Origin: an uncultured Prevotella sp.
GTDB taxonomy: Bacteria > Bacteroidota > Bacteroidia > Bacteroidales > Bacteroidaceae
Direction of reading: 5' to 3'
DNA length: 32,004 nucleotides
NCBI RefSeq assembly: GCF_900549175.1
Contig: NZ_URNN01000018.1
Span: forward strand, 1 to 32,004
Of this stretch, positions 31,707-32,004 are shown one piece after another (the stretch's first letter is position 1; each line of letters starts with the position of its first letter). The position numbers were made by a program, and so were the translations under genes. Under the pieces are notes generated by a model. It was not told where the DNA came from and made no database searches. It saw only the letters and a list, made by a program, of their open reading frames with translations.

Positions 31707-32004
31707 GCAGAAAAGGGTTCATCCGACATTTGGAGTGATATTCCGCTAACATTTTCACAGGAAGTTGATATGGGTTTTCATAAATATCATATAATATGTG
31801 TTTACACCCCGATATAGTCTCAATGGTAGGGTCATAGTCTTGTCTTTGACCGCACACAATATGGAAATCGGTTGTTTTTTGTGTGGCGGGCAAAAACAAG
31901 TTCTGCCCCTACCATTGCATGATAGCGTGATTGTATCATCGGGCGTTAACAAAGTGCTTTCATGATTTAACATATCGTGAAAGAACTTTACTTTAACGTA
32001 TGTT
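31707..32004. other. Gene-free 3' region
   Basis: No coding frame here looks convincing. The stretch is A/T-rich and contains one inverted repeat (31821-31917). It probably holds the upstream or downstream region of a gene outside the window. Confidence 0.4.
31821..31917. repeat. Inverted repeat in gene-free region
   Basis: CAATGGTAGGG (31821-31831) is exactly inverted as CCCTACCATTG (31907-31917), 75 bases apart. A smaller GGGCA/TGCCC hairpin lies inside its right half. It could be a structured RNA or the ends of a small insertion. Confidence 0.45.

Overview
The window looks like chromosome of a Bacteroidales species, most likely Prevotella/Segatella-like. The supporting signs are repeated Bacteroidota-type -7 promoter elements (TAnnTTTG), an ORF6N-domain gene, a PorT-like outer membrane barrel, secreted GH2/GH35 enzymes, a Bacteroidota-style integrase/HTH/RepA-like/primase module, and few clear Shine-Dalgarno sites. 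No tRNA, rRNA or CRISPR array is visible. All calls come from reading the sequence; no database was searched.

Positions 1-6773 are the right end of an integrated mobile element, transcribed leftwards. In transcription order it carries a tyrosine integrase, a Cys/His-rich unknown, a small HTH protein, a RepA-like ATPase, two iteron-like repeats, a toprim primase, a winged-helix/nucleotidyltransferase pair resembling an AbiE module, and the first 18 codons of a metallophosphoesterase. About 500 bp without an intact gene separate it from the next region.

Positions 7248-21543 hold a tightly packed rightward cluster and the most interesting part of the window. It encodes a vWA-like lipoprotein, a three-helix membrane protein, a tubulin/FtsZ-fold protein, a giant actin/Hsp70-fold ATPase with an internal GW-repeat insert, a second degenerate actin-fold protein with helical repeats, two TerD paralogues, and a single-span membrane protein. 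That last protein has TerD-like N-terminal repeats and a C-terminal CW_7-like wall-binding motif. After a hairpin come a 33-residue hydrophobic peptide ORF and a PMCA-type Ca2+ P-type ATPase. I infer a Ter-like, calcium-linked system that couples cytoplasmic polymer or ATPase folds to the envelope. I know of no described system with this exact composition, but could not search.

Positions 21669-32004 are mixed. There is an ORF6N/PLD-like gene with a perfect internal palindrome, a GC-rich GH35-GH2 operon for secreted galactoside breakdown, a frameshifted lipoprotein gene with two lipoboxes, a canonical AbiEi/AbiEii toxin-antitoxin pair, a MITE-like inverted-repeat element, and a PorT-like outer membrane protein.
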